A stretch of 11,905 bases of DNA, taken from JBEKEX01 sp050013615 (GTDB lineage: Bacteria > Chloroflexota > Anaerolineae > Anaerolineales > Anaerolineaceae). Both the position numbers and the translations under genes were made by a program. The notes beneath the pieces were generated by a model. The model had not been told where the DNA came from. It saw nothing but the letters and a program-made list of their open reading frames with translations, and did not search any database. The DNA lies in NCBI GenBank assembly GCA_050013615.1, contig JBEKEX010000136.1, forward strand, positions 1-11,905. The letters run 5' to 3'. Shown here one piece after another: positions 5,769 to 11,905 of this stretch (positions are counted from its first letter, which is position 1; each line of letters starts with the position of its first letter).

Positions 5769-6787
5769 TGAAACGATGGCAGTTTTGGGTCGGGCTTTTG
5801 ATCAGCGCCGTATTTTTATATTTTGCGCTGCGCGGGCAAAACCTTGGCGACGTCTGGAAAGCGCTCCAGACGGCTGACTATTGGTGGTTGCTCCCCGGCG
5901 TGGCGGTTTATTTCCTGGCGGTGTGGGTACGCGCCTGGCGCTGGCATTATCTGTTGCGGCCGCTCAAGAAGATTTCCACCCGTACCATGTTCCCCATTGT
6001 GGCTATTGGTTACATGGGCAACAACATCTACCCGGCACGGGCGGGAGAGGTGTTGCGGGCGGTGGTGCTCAAACATCGCGAGGGCGTTTCCATCAGTGCC
6101 TCTTTGGCCACCATCATTGTCGAGCGCATTTTCGATGGCGTTGTGATGCTGGCATTCGTGTTCCTGAACCTTTCGGAGCTGGCCAAGCTGACCACCAATT
6201 CAGGGTTCATCGGCAACATTCAATCATTGGCGGTGTGGGGAGCAGCTATTTTCATCGGCGTGCTGCTGATCTTTTTGTTGGCAGCCATGTTTCCGCACAT
6301 CACCGAACGGATCGCCAATTGGGTGATCGACCGGCTGGTGCCGGCCAAGTTTCGGGATACTGTGCGCAATGTCACCTTGCGCTTTCTCACCGGCTTGGAG
6401 TCGCTCCATTCACCGCAGGAAGCGTTGATGGTCTTTCTCACCTCGTGCATCATCTGGCTGCTGGAAACGGGTAAATACTGGTTCGTGATGCATGCTTTCC
6501 CGTTCCAGGTCAGCTTTTTCGCTTTGATGTTAATGAATGGCATTGTCAATTTGGCGACCACGCTGCCTTCGGCGCCGGGCTATGTAGGTACGTTCGACGC
6601 GCCGGGCATCGCCCTGCTGGAAGCTTACGGCGTGGTGCCGGAAATCGCGACCGGCTATACGTTGGTGCTGCACGCCGCGTTGTGGCTGCCGATTACATTG
6701 CTTGGGGCGTATTACTTTGCCAAGGAAGGGATGCGATGGCAGAGCGCCGTGCAGGAAGCAAAAGACAAGGAAGCCGGCACGGTTTAG
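5768..6787 (+). CDS. Flippase-like membrane protein, UPF0104 / lysylphosphatidylglycerol synthase TM-domain family
   Basis: A 339-residue integral membrane protein with about eight hydrophobic segments. Family landmarks are present: NNIYPARAGEVLRA, ATIIVERIFDG and SAPGYVGTFDAPGI. In this family the Arg-Ala-Gly-Glu and Glu-Arg-x-x-Asp elements lie in or near the membrane. Relatives include the TM domain of MprF, which flips aminoacylated lipids, and archaeal AglD-linked proteins; this one has no synthase domain, so lipid or lipid-linked sugar movement is inference. The start ATG 5768 gives MKRWQFWVGLLISAVF; a GTG at 5741 would add 9 residues but puts the -10 element inside the gene. The FAD oxidoreductase begins 30 nt after the stop, so the two form an operon. 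Confidence 0.85.
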   Translation: MKRWQFWVGLLISAVFLYFALRGQNLGDVWKALQTADYWWLLPGVAVYFLAVWVRAWRWHYLLRPLKKISTRTMFPIVAIGYMGNNIYPARAGEVLRAVVLKHREGVSISASLATIIVERIFDGVVMLAFVFLNLSELAKLTTNSGFIGNIQSLAVWGAAIFIGVLLIFLLAAMFPHITERIANWVIDRLVPAKFRDTVRNVTLRFLTGLESLHSPQEALMVFLTSCIIWLLETGKYWFVMHAFPFQVSFFALMLMNGIVNLATTLPSAPGYVGTFDAPGIALLEAYGVVPEIATGYTLVLHAALWLPITLLGAYYFAKEGMRWQSAVQEAKDKEAGTV

Positions 6788-6817
6788 AACGTCATTTTGA
6801 GGGGTCATAGAGGTTCT

Positions 6818-8113
6818 ATGTCAAAAATTGCGATCATTGGTGCGGGGGTGGGGGGCATGTCGGCAGCGTTCGATCTCAACAGGGCCGGCCACAATGTCAC
6901 CATTTTCGAGGGCTCGGATGCGGTTGGCGGCCTGGCGGCCGGCTTCAAAGACCCCAAATGGGATTGGTCGGTCGAGAAGTATTACCACCATTGGTTCCAG
7001 AGCGACAGCGACATCCTGGGCTTGATCCATGAGTTGGGTTGGCAGGACAAAGTCATCTTCCCCCATCCCAAAACGGTGGTGTATTACAAAGGCCGTTTCT
7101 ACCCTTTGGACAGCCCGTTGGCGGCTCTGACCTTCCCGGGGTTCACGTTCTTCGACATGGTGCGCTTTGGGCTGGTGACGGCTTACCTGCGTTATTTGGC
7201 AAGCTGGCAGCCTTTGGAGAAAGTCACTTCTGATGAATGGATGCGCAAAGCTTACGGTGGAAGACTCTACTCGACGCAGTTCGAGCCGCTGCTGATTGGC
7301 AAATTCGGTTCGCATTATAAGGAAGTGAACATGGCTTGGTTCTGGGCGCGCTTTAAGGTGCGCACCACACGCCTGGGCACATTCCAGGGCGGTTTCCAGG
7401 CGTTCAGCGACCAGTTTGCCGGCTATCTGCGCCAACAGGGTGTGAAGATCCAGCTTTCATCCCCGGTGAAGCAAATCGCTGTCGGTGACAATGGAAAATT
7501 AAGGCTGGACTTGCCGGATGGCCCGCAGGAGTTCGACCAGGTGATGGTGACGACTTCACCGGCGCTGCTGGCACGCATTGCTCCCAACTTGCCGGAGGCC
7601 TATCTGAAGGGTTTGTTGGGATTGAAAAGCATGGGTGCGGTCGTGCTGACCCTGGCGCTCACGCACCAGCTTTCCAAAGAAGGATACTATTGGTTCAATC
7701 TGCCGAAGTCGGAAGGTTATCCTTTCCTGGCGCTGGTCGAGCACACCAATTTCCTCAAAACGGAGTATTTCGGCGGTGACCACATCGTTTATTGCGGGGA
7801 TTATCTCGACAGCGACCATGAATATTTCAAGCTGACCAAAGAGGAGCTGCTCGAGCGGTTCATACCGGCGCTCAAAAGCTTCAACCCCGAGTTCGACCCA
7901 AGTTGGGTGCGTGCTTCGTGGCTGTGGAAGACGGATTACGCCCAACCCATACCACTGGTCAACCATTCGCACAACATCCCCGATATCCGCACACCCATCA
8001 AAGGGCTGTACTTTGCCAGCATGAGCCAGGTTTACCCCTGGGATCGCGGCACCAATTTTGCTGTCCAGATTGCCCGTAAAGCGGCCGGGCTGATGTTGGA
8101 AGATAACCGGTGA
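6818..8113 (+). CDS. NAD(P)/FAD-dependent oxidoreductase, protoporphyrinogen oxidase / UDP-galactopyranose mutase-like
   Basis: A 431-residue flavoprotein. The N-terminus holds the dinucleotide-binding fold IAIIGAGVGGMSAAFDL (GxGxxG at residues 8-13) with the acidic end of strand 2 at E31, then the GG motif AVGGLAAGF and EKYYHHWFQSD. The C-terminal part (LYFASMSQVYPWDRGTNFAV) is the second FAD-contacting region. The layout matches the family that includes amine oxidases, HemY-like proteins and UDP-galactopyranose mutase relatives. It is commonly seen beside glycosyltransferases and UPF0104 proteins. The substrate cannot be read from the sequence; its operon partner suggests work on a lipid or lipid-linked sugar. 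The start ATG 6818 has AGAGG 4 nt upstream; an in-frame TTG at 6797 lies before this site and is unlikely. A terminator follows the stop. Confidence 0.85.
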   Translation: MSKIAIIGAGVGGMSAAFDLNRAGHNVTIFEGSDAVGGLAAGFKDPKWDWSVEKYYHHWFQSDSDILGLIHELGWQDKVIFPHPKTVVYYKGRFYPLDSPLAALTFPGFTFFDMVRFGLVTAYLRYLASWQPLEKVTSDEWMRKAYGGRLYSTQFEPLLIGKFGSHYKEVNMAWFWARFKVRTTRLGTFQGGFQAFSDQFAGYLRQQGVKIQLSSPVKQIAVGDNGKLRLDLPDGPQEFDQVMVTTSPALLARIAPNLPEAYLKGLLGLKSMGAVVLTLALTHQLSKEGYYWFNLPKSEGYPFLALVEHTNFLKTEYFGGDHIVYCGDYLDSDHEYFKLTKEELLERFIPALKSFNPEFDPSWVRASWLWKTDYAQPIPLVNHSHNIPDIRTPIKGLYFASMSQVYPWDRGTNFAVQIARKAAGLMLEDNR

Positions 8114-8122
8114 TGTTTTTGT

Positions 8123-8161
8123 GGCCGGCAGCCTTTTGACTGCCAGCCTTCGTTATTTTTT
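8123..8161 (+). terminator. Terminator of the flippase/oxidoreductase operon
   Basis: GGCCGGCAG (8123-8131) pairs with CTGCCAGCC (8140-8148), 8 of 9 bp, over an 8-nt loop, followed by TTCGTTATTTTTT. The T-run starts a few bases after the stem, so strength is moderate. Confidence 0.68.
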
Positions 8162-8628
8162 AATGTTAAATAATTTTAAGAATTGGGTTGCGGGTGGAAA
8201 TGCTTTCTTCCAGGAATTGGTCGATTATCCTTTAATCTATCCTTAACTTGGCGTATTTACCGTGTTTCGGTTAAGAGTTGCCTTATTAAAGTATATTTAC
8301 AGGCAGTAGGAGGAAAAATTTCGTAATTTTGCGCCTTACAATGTCTCTGCCGGCGAGTTGGCGAGATTCATATTTTGGAGAGAAAATTCAATTGTCTGGC
8401 AATTCAAGCGATTTAGTAATTTTTTAATGATCGTTAACCATATACAGGTATCAATAACCTAAAAGGCGCTCTTCCACCACAGGTGGGGGTAAATGCAAAA
8501 TCAGGATGCCATGTGTGGTTAGTGGTGATACAGAAGCGATTTTCTGACCAAAATAATCTAAATTAGATTCCTTAAGTTAGTGATTCTTAAAGAATGGCCT
8601 TTTTTTAGGTTGGCGTAGGGTAAACGAC
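8162..8628. other. AT-rich noncoding region upstream of dnaA, possible origin region
   Basis: No plausible gene in either strand. It contains AT-rich stretches including two near-identical 14-mers, GTTATTTTTTAATG (8152-8165) and GTAATTTTTTAATG (8416-8429). There are palindromes at 8474-8486, 8555-8569 and 8583-8595. Sites resembling a DnaA box reach only 7 of 9 (8434-8442, and 8514-8522 on the minus strand). DnaA genes often sit at oriC, so an origin is possible, but canonical boxes are lacking and the claim is weak. Confidence 0.35.
8555..8595. repeat. Pair of AT-rich palindromes
   Basis: AATCTAA/TTAGATT (8555-8561, 8563-8569, one central base) and ATTCTT/AAGAAT (8583-8588, 8590-8595, one central base). 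They also carry a related direct repeat, GATTCCTTAAG (8566-8576) and GATTCTTAAAG (8582-8592). They lie about 35-75 bp upstream of the dnaA -35 element and could be protein-binding sites or part of an unwinding region. Confidence 0.55.
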
Positions 8629-8657
8629 TTGTCCGGCGAATGAATTACTGCTAGAAT
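8629..8657 (+). promoter_or_regulatory. Promoter of dnaA
   Basis: -35 TTGTCC (8629-8634), 17-bp spacer, -10 TAGAAT (8652-8657). Expected start near 8664 gives a long leader of about 157 nt before dnaA. Confidence 0.65.
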
Positions 8658-8737
8658 GCTCCTAACAAAGTGAGCTTGAGCTGGCCGGGGCTCTCAGCAG
8701 TTCAAGCAACAATCAGGTATCGAGAGTACTTATTTTT

Positions 8738-8767
8738 TACCGTCTTAGCCCGCGCATCGGGACGGTA
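8738..8767 (+). promoter_or_regulatory. Hairpin in the dnaA leader built from TACCGTC/GACGGTA
   Basis: TACCGTC (8738-8744) pairs with GACGGTA (8761-8767). Inside, CCG (8750-8752) can pair with CGG (8758-8760). No T-run follows, so it is not a simple terminator. GGTA or TACC elements recur around it (8716, 8764, 8774, 8783), suggesting an operator or leader-structure role in control of dnaA. Confidence 0.5.
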
Positions 8768-8820
8768 TTACTGTACCTTAATGGTATCCTGCCAAACTCG
8801 ACAAGAGGAGGTAGCCGCCG

Positions 8821-10161
8821 ATGAATTCATTACATGCTTGGCAAGCAACATTGGGACAACTCGAGACGGAAATGTCCCGGGCTGCATTCGAAACCTGGGT
8901 ACGTAGTGCTGAACTGGTTTCGTGCGCGGATGATACATTTACGATCGGTGTTCAAAACGCTTACGCGCGTGATTACCTGGAAAGCCGCTTGTCCAGTTCG
9001 GTCGAACGGCTGCTTTCCGGTTTTATGAACAGCCCTCAACAAGTGCGCTTTGTCGTCTGGCATAAAGATAGTGAGAGTGTGGAATCTGCTCCTCAATCGG
9101 AAGTTGATGATTCTGTCGACGAAGAGCCTCGCAATGCTCCCGCGCTCAACGAGCGCTATACTTTCGATAATTTTGTGGTCGGGCCTAGCAACCGCTTGGC
9201 CTATGCGGCTTGCATGGCAGTGGCCGAAAGCCCGGCCAAAGCCTACAACCCTTTGTTCCTTTATGGCGGGGTGGGGCTGGGGAAGACCCATTTGCTATAT
9301 GCCATCGGTAATGCCGTTGCGAAACGCGGCTTGCGGGTGTTGTATGTCTCATCAGAAGAATTCACCAATGACCATATCAATTCCATCCGCACTCACACCA
9401 CTGTGGCCTTCCGTGAGCGTTACCGGCAAATGGACGTACTGCTGGTGGATGATATCCAGTTTATCGCCGGCAAGGAATCGACCCAGGAAGAGTTCTTTCA
9501 CACGTTCAATACGCTCCACGGACTTAACAAACAGATCGTAGTCTCGTCGGATCGTTCGCCCAAGGCGTTGCTGCCGCTGGAAGAACGGCTGCGCTCACGT
9601 TTCGAATGGGGCTTGACGGCCGATATCCAATTGCCAGATCTGGAGACCCGCATTGCCGTTCTGCGCTCCAAAGCCGAACGCTCCGGGCGCAAGGTGCCTG
9701 ATGAAATTCTGGAAGCCATTGCCCGGCAGTTCCAGTCCAACATCCGCGAGTTGGAGGGTGCCCTGACGCGTGTACTGGCCTTTGCCGATTTGACCAACCA
9801 ACTGTTGACTATGCAATTGGTGAACGTGGCCTTGACTGATTTGTTGCCTTTGCGGCGAGATGTGCAGCCCAGCCAGGTGGTGGATGCGGTGGCCGACGTG
9901 TTTGGCATTCCCACGGAGCGGCTGTTGGGACGTGACCGCTCGCATGAGGTGGCATTGCCCCGCCAGGTGGCGATGTACCTGCTGCGTGAGGAGATAAACG
10001 TCTCACTGCCGCAGATTGGTGCTGCGATGGGCGGGCGGGATCACACCACGGTGATGTATGCTTGCGAGAAAGTGGCTGATATGATCGAAAGCGATGACCG
10101 GCTGCGCCGCCAGGTGGTGCAGATCAAAGACCAGCTTTATGGCAGGAGAGTGGCGGTTTAG
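8821..10161 (+). CDS. dnaA: Chromosomal replication initiator protein DnaA
   Basis: DnaA binds oriC, melts the duplex as an ATP-bound oligomer and loads the helicase. All four domains are visible in 446 residues: domain I (1-~80, with FETWV), a short acidic linker (~82-108), the AAA+ domain (~110-325) and the DNA-binding domain IV (~350-446). Walker A is GGVGLGKT (149-156), Walker B LLVDD (207-211), sensor 1 SSDR (242-245), the arginine finger R260 in LRSRFEWG, and sensor 2 R309 in NIRELEG. Domain IV keeps PRQ (380-382) and GGRDHTTV (404-411), plus the Arg at 372 that aligns with E. coli R399; these residues read the standard box TTATNCACA. The start ATG 8821 has AGGAGG (8806-8811) upstream. 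The gene is monocistronic: own promoter and terminator, and no dnaN after it. Confidence 0.98.
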   Translation: MNSLHAWQATLGQLETEMSRAAFETWVRSAELVSCADDTFTIGVQNAYARDYLESRLSSSVERLLSGFMNSPQQVRFVVWHKDSESVESAPQSEVDDSVDEEPRNAPALNERYTFDNFVVGPSNRLAYAACMAVAESPAKAYNPLFLYGGVGLGKTHLLYAIGNAVAKRGLRVLYVSSEEFTNDHINSIRTHTTVAFRERYRQMDVLLVDDIQFIAGKESTQEEFFHTFNTLHGLNKQIVVSSDRSPKALLPLEERLRSRFEWGLTADIQLPDLETRIAVLRSKAERSGRKVPDEILEAIARQFQSNIRELEGALTRVLAFADLTNQLLTMQLVNVALTDLLPLRRDVQPSQVVDAVADVFGIPTERLLGRDRSHEVALPRQVAMYLLREEINVSLPQIGAAMGGRDHTTVMYACEKVADMIESDDRLRRQVVQIKDQLYGRRVAV

Positions 10162-10176
10162 TTTTTTTGCACAACG

Positions 10177-10206
10177 GGTCAGGCTGCAAAGCCTGGCCTT
10201 TTTTCT
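10177..10206 (+). terminator. Terminator of dnaA
   Basis: GGTCAGGCT (10177-10185) pairs with AGCCTGGCC (10190-10198), nine pairs with one G-T, over loop GCAA, followed by a run of T. Confidence 0.92.
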
Positions 10207-10217
10207 TTAATAACTGA

Positions 10218-10247
10218 TTGTTTTTTTTTGCTATTCGTAGCTACAAT
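10218..10247 (+). promoter_or_regulatory. Promoter of the SH3 lipoprotein gene
   Basis: -35 TTGTTT (10218-10223), 18-bp spacer, -10 TACAAT (10242-10247). Start expected near 10254, about 36 nt before the ATG. Confidence 0.58.
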
Positions 10248-10289
10248 AAGGAATAGAGGATCACTGGTGTGACCGTCGGGAGGCAGAAC

Positions 10290-11021
10290 ATGAAATCAGT
10301 CCTTCGCTTGATGATGACGTTCCTTATCCTAACGATATTTGCTACGGGCTGCCGCAGCCAGGCTACTGCCGAACCAACCTTGTACCCGACGCGCACCGCC
10401 AGTGTGGAGACAAGCCAAACTGCGACGCCGACTGCACTTCCAGCAGAAACGCCAACAATTACGCCAACACCTGAGCCTGTGACTGCACAGGTGGCCACGG
10501 CAACGGCCAACTTGCGTCGTGGGCCTTCCATGCTGGATGATGTCTTGAGTCAAATCAACCTTGGTGAGTTGGTGCGCGTGGATGGCCTTGCGCCGGGCGG
10601 AGAATGGGCCAAGGTGACCACGGAAAGCGCTGCGACCGGTTGGATGAAATTGGCATTGCTAAACTTCGGTACGCAGACTCCCTCTCTTCCCACCATTTCC
10701 ATTACGGACGAGTATGCGATCAAGGGCAAGGTGACCGATTCGACCGGCAAGCCCTTGCAGGATATTCTGCTTTCGCTCAATCGCACGGTGGGGGACGTGT
10801 ATTTCGAAAACCGCATGGTCACGAACGCGGATGGTGAGTTTTATGCTTTCATCCCTTCACAACATGTCGGCACATGGACTTTGGAGATTACCGGGGCAAA
10901 TTGCACCGCTACCATCGTCGACCAAAGCTGTCATTACGGTGGCACGTTCAGCCAAAATGGCAATGTGGCAGTTGACGTGCCACCCTCTGATAGCTGGGTT
11001 GTGTTCGTCTACACTCCCTGA
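10290..11021 (+). CDS. Lipoprotein with bacterial SH3 domain and carboxypeptidase-regulatory-like domain
   Basis: A 243-residue secreted protein. It starts with a lipoprotein signal (MKSVLRLMM, hydrophobic core, ATGC at 18-21, so Cys21 would be lipidated). A Thr/Pro/Ala linker follows (~22-68, many TPT and PTP) of the kind common in Anaerolineae surface proteins. Next is an SH3b-type domain (~72-124, with ATANLRRGPSMLDDVLSQI and the ending GEWAKV..GWMKL). A beta-sandwich carboxypeptidase-regulatory-like domain comes last (~142-202, with GKVTDSTGKPLQDILLSLNR and TNADGEFYAF). Cys205 and Cys214 may form a disulfide. It should sit on the outer face of the cytoplasmic membrane; SH3b domains often bind cell-wall or other extracellular polymers, but the ligand is unknown. 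The ATG at 10290 is preferred over GTG 10269 because GGGAGG lies 6 nt before it. It is expressed separately from dnaA. Confidence 0.85.
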   Translation: MKSVLRLMMTFLILTIFATGCRSQATAEPTLYPTRTASVETSQTATPTALPAETPTITPTPEPVTAQVATATANLRRGPSMLDDVLSQINLGELVRVDGLAPGGEWAKVTTESAATGWMKLALLNFGTQTPSLPTISITDEYAIKGKVTDSTGKPLQDILLSLNRTVGDVYFENRMVTNADGEFYAFIPSQHVGTWTLEITGANCTATIVDQSCHYGGTFSQNGNVAVDVPPSDSWVVFVYTP

Positions 11022-11091
11022 CCCCGATTCGAGGTTAATCCCGGCCGTGGCAGTGCGGCGATGCTTTGCATATACCTGCGTCGGCAAATTC

Positions 11092-11100
11092 TGCTAAAAT
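11092..11100 (+). promoter_or_regulatory. Extended -10 promoter of the prenyltransferase gene
   Basis: TGCTAAAAT (11092-11100) fits a TGn extended -10; no convincing -35 at normal spacing. Start near 11107 would give a leader of about 67 nt that contains the hairpin 11133-11157. Confidence 0.42.
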
Positions 11101-11132
11101 AGTGCACATCAATCAGCGGGTGTTTGAATTTC

Positions 11133-11157
11133 CCATCCGGATCATTAGACCGGATGG
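11133..11157 (+). promoter_or_regulatory. Perfect 8-bp hairpin just before the ribosome binding site
   Basis: CCATCCGG (11133-11140), 9-nt loop, CCGGATGG (11150-11157), then TTTGAGG, the ribosome binding site of the next gene. It could be an operator at DNA level or a leader structure affecting translation or early termination. The T-run is only three long, so a terminator is unlikely. Confidence 0.5.
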
Positions 11158-11173
11158 TTTGAGGTTATATAAA

Positions 11174-11905
11174 ATGAATCACGCTACAACGATGGATAAA
11201 GTTAAGTTATTGTTTGGTCCCATGCGGGTTCCATTCCTGGTACTGGCGCCGGCTTGCGTTTTCTTGGGCATTGGGGTAACAGCCTGGCAGGTGAACGGGA
11301 ACGTCGCTATCGGACAGGTGCTGCTGGTTCTCATCGGCGGCGTCTGTGCCCATATCGGCGTCAATGCCCTGAATGAGTATTCCGACTTCAAGACCGGATT
11401 GGACGCCCGGACGCAGCGCACGCCCTTCAGCGGCGGCAGTGGTGTGCTTCAGACACACCCTGAGATGTCGACGTTGGCCCTGGCAACAGGGTTGGTAGCA
11501 GCCGGCATCACGGCGATGATCGGTGTTTACTTCCTGTTCTTGCGCGGTTGGGGACTGCTGCCCATCGGTCTGCTGGGCCTGTTGATCGTTTTGTCCTACA
11601 CACCCTGGCTGAACCGTAATCCATGGCTATGTTTGATCGCACCCGGTCTGGGGTTTGGCACGGCCATGGTGCTGGGGACGGAATATGCACTGACGGGCAG
11701 GTATACCTGGTGTGGGATGATCGCCTCTATGGTGCCCTTCTTCCTGGTCAGTAATCTGCTGCTGCTCAACCAATTCCCGGATGCCGAAGCAGACGCCAGC
11801 GTGGGGAGGCGGCATTTGGTCATTGTTGCCGGCAAAAAGGTCAGTGCGATTGTTTATAGCTGCTTCGTCGCTGCCACTTATCTGGCGTTGTTGGCCGGGG
11901 TTGCT
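11174..11905 (+). CDS. UbiA-family prenyltransferase, MenA-like (3' end beyond window)
   Basis: The first 244 codons of a UbiA-superfamily enzyme that attaches a polyprenyl chain to an aromatic ring within the cytoplasmic membrane. Several long hydrophobic helices are visible. The first Asp-rich motif is NEYSDFKTGLD (residues 67-77), where the usual second-position Asp is Glu but D71 and D77 are kept, followed by TQRTPFSGGSGVL. The second is NQFPDAEADASVGRR (199-213; D203, D207). These bind the Mg-diphosphate of the prenyl donor. The Q-R-T-P-F-S-G-G-S-G stretch resembles 1,4-dihydroxy-2-naphthoate polyprenyltransferases (menaquinone synthesis), so MenA-like is the best guess, but no other men gene is in the window. 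The start ATG 11174 has GAGG 9 nt upstream. The ORF is open at the right edge. Confidence 0.82.
   Translation, partial: MNHATTMDKVKLLFGPMRVPFLVLAPACVFLGIGVTAWQVNGNVAIGQVLLVLIGGVCAHIGVNALNEYSDFKTGLDARTQRTPFSGGSGVLQTHPEMSTLALATGLVAAGITAMIGVYFLFLRGWGLLPIGLLGLLIVLSYTPWLNRNPWLCLIAPGLGFGTAMVLGTEYALTGRYTWCGMIASMVPFFLVSNLLLLNQFPDAEADASVGRRHLVIVAGKKVSAIVYSCFVAATYLALLAGVA

Noticed and set aside
8670..8906. Small ORF of 78 codons before dnaA
   Set aside because: Overlaps the dnaA start in another frame, lies in the leader hairpin region and has no ribosome binding site or motif.
9050..9541. Second ORF within dnaA on the plus strand
   Set aside because: Out-of-frame shadow of the AAA+ domain, rich in Ser, Trp and Met.

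Overview
The window appears to be two unrelated pieces of DNA joined at about 1633-1650. The left piece (1 to ~1640) is GC-rich and looks alphaproteobacterial, probably Rhizobiales-like. It holds the 5' part of a signal-peptide-bearing protein on the minus strand, a noncoding stretch with a seven-copy 15-16 bp tandem repeat, and the first 260 codons of ptsP (GAF domain, enzyme I-Ntr). The right piece (~1640 to 11905) has a lower GC content and gene content typical of Chloroflexota, probably Anaerolineae. The evidence is Thr/Pro-linker SH3 lipoproteins, a DnaA C-terminus of the VALPRQVAMYLLREE type, a DUF4153-like membrane protein and an M1 peptidase of that lineage. An ORF runs through the join without a stop, so an automatic caller would report one fusion protein. 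I read it as a chimeric assembly, or less likely a recent recombination, not a real gene.

Layout of the right piece: C-terminal end of an M1 metallopeptidase (to 2040); convergent NmrA-type NAD(P)H:quinone oxidoreductase (minus, 2105-2986) with palindromes in its upstream region; FmdB-type zinc-ribbon protein (3217-3549) with its own promoter and terminator; a previously uncalled 44-aa single-pass membrane protein (3772-3906) followed after 10 nt by a DUF4153-like polytopic membrane protein (3917-4951). The membrane protein gene is broken: its C-terminal part continues in another frame to 5264, with a segment missing. A perfect bidirectional hairpin separates it from a small ABM-fold protein on the minus strand (5350-5652).

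Next is a two-gene operon of a UPF0104-type flippase-like membrane protein (start best placed at 5768, possibly leaderless) and an FAD-dependent oxidoreductase (6818-8113), closed by a terminator. A ~700 bp noncoding region precedes dnaA (8821-10161). It is AT-rich, contains several palindromes, a clear promoter and a hairpin made of TACC/GGTA elements, but no canonical DnaA box. dnaA has its own terminator and is followed by an SH3-domain lipoprotein (10290-11021), not dnaN. The window ends inside a UbiA/MenA-type prenyltransferase (11174 onward), whose leader has a perfect 8-bp hairpin just before the ribosome binding site.

I see no mobile element, CRISPR array, tRNA or rRNA. The right piece is mostly housekeeping. 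The observations most worth following up are the join, the broken DUF4153 gene with its small partner, and the unusual dnaA leader.
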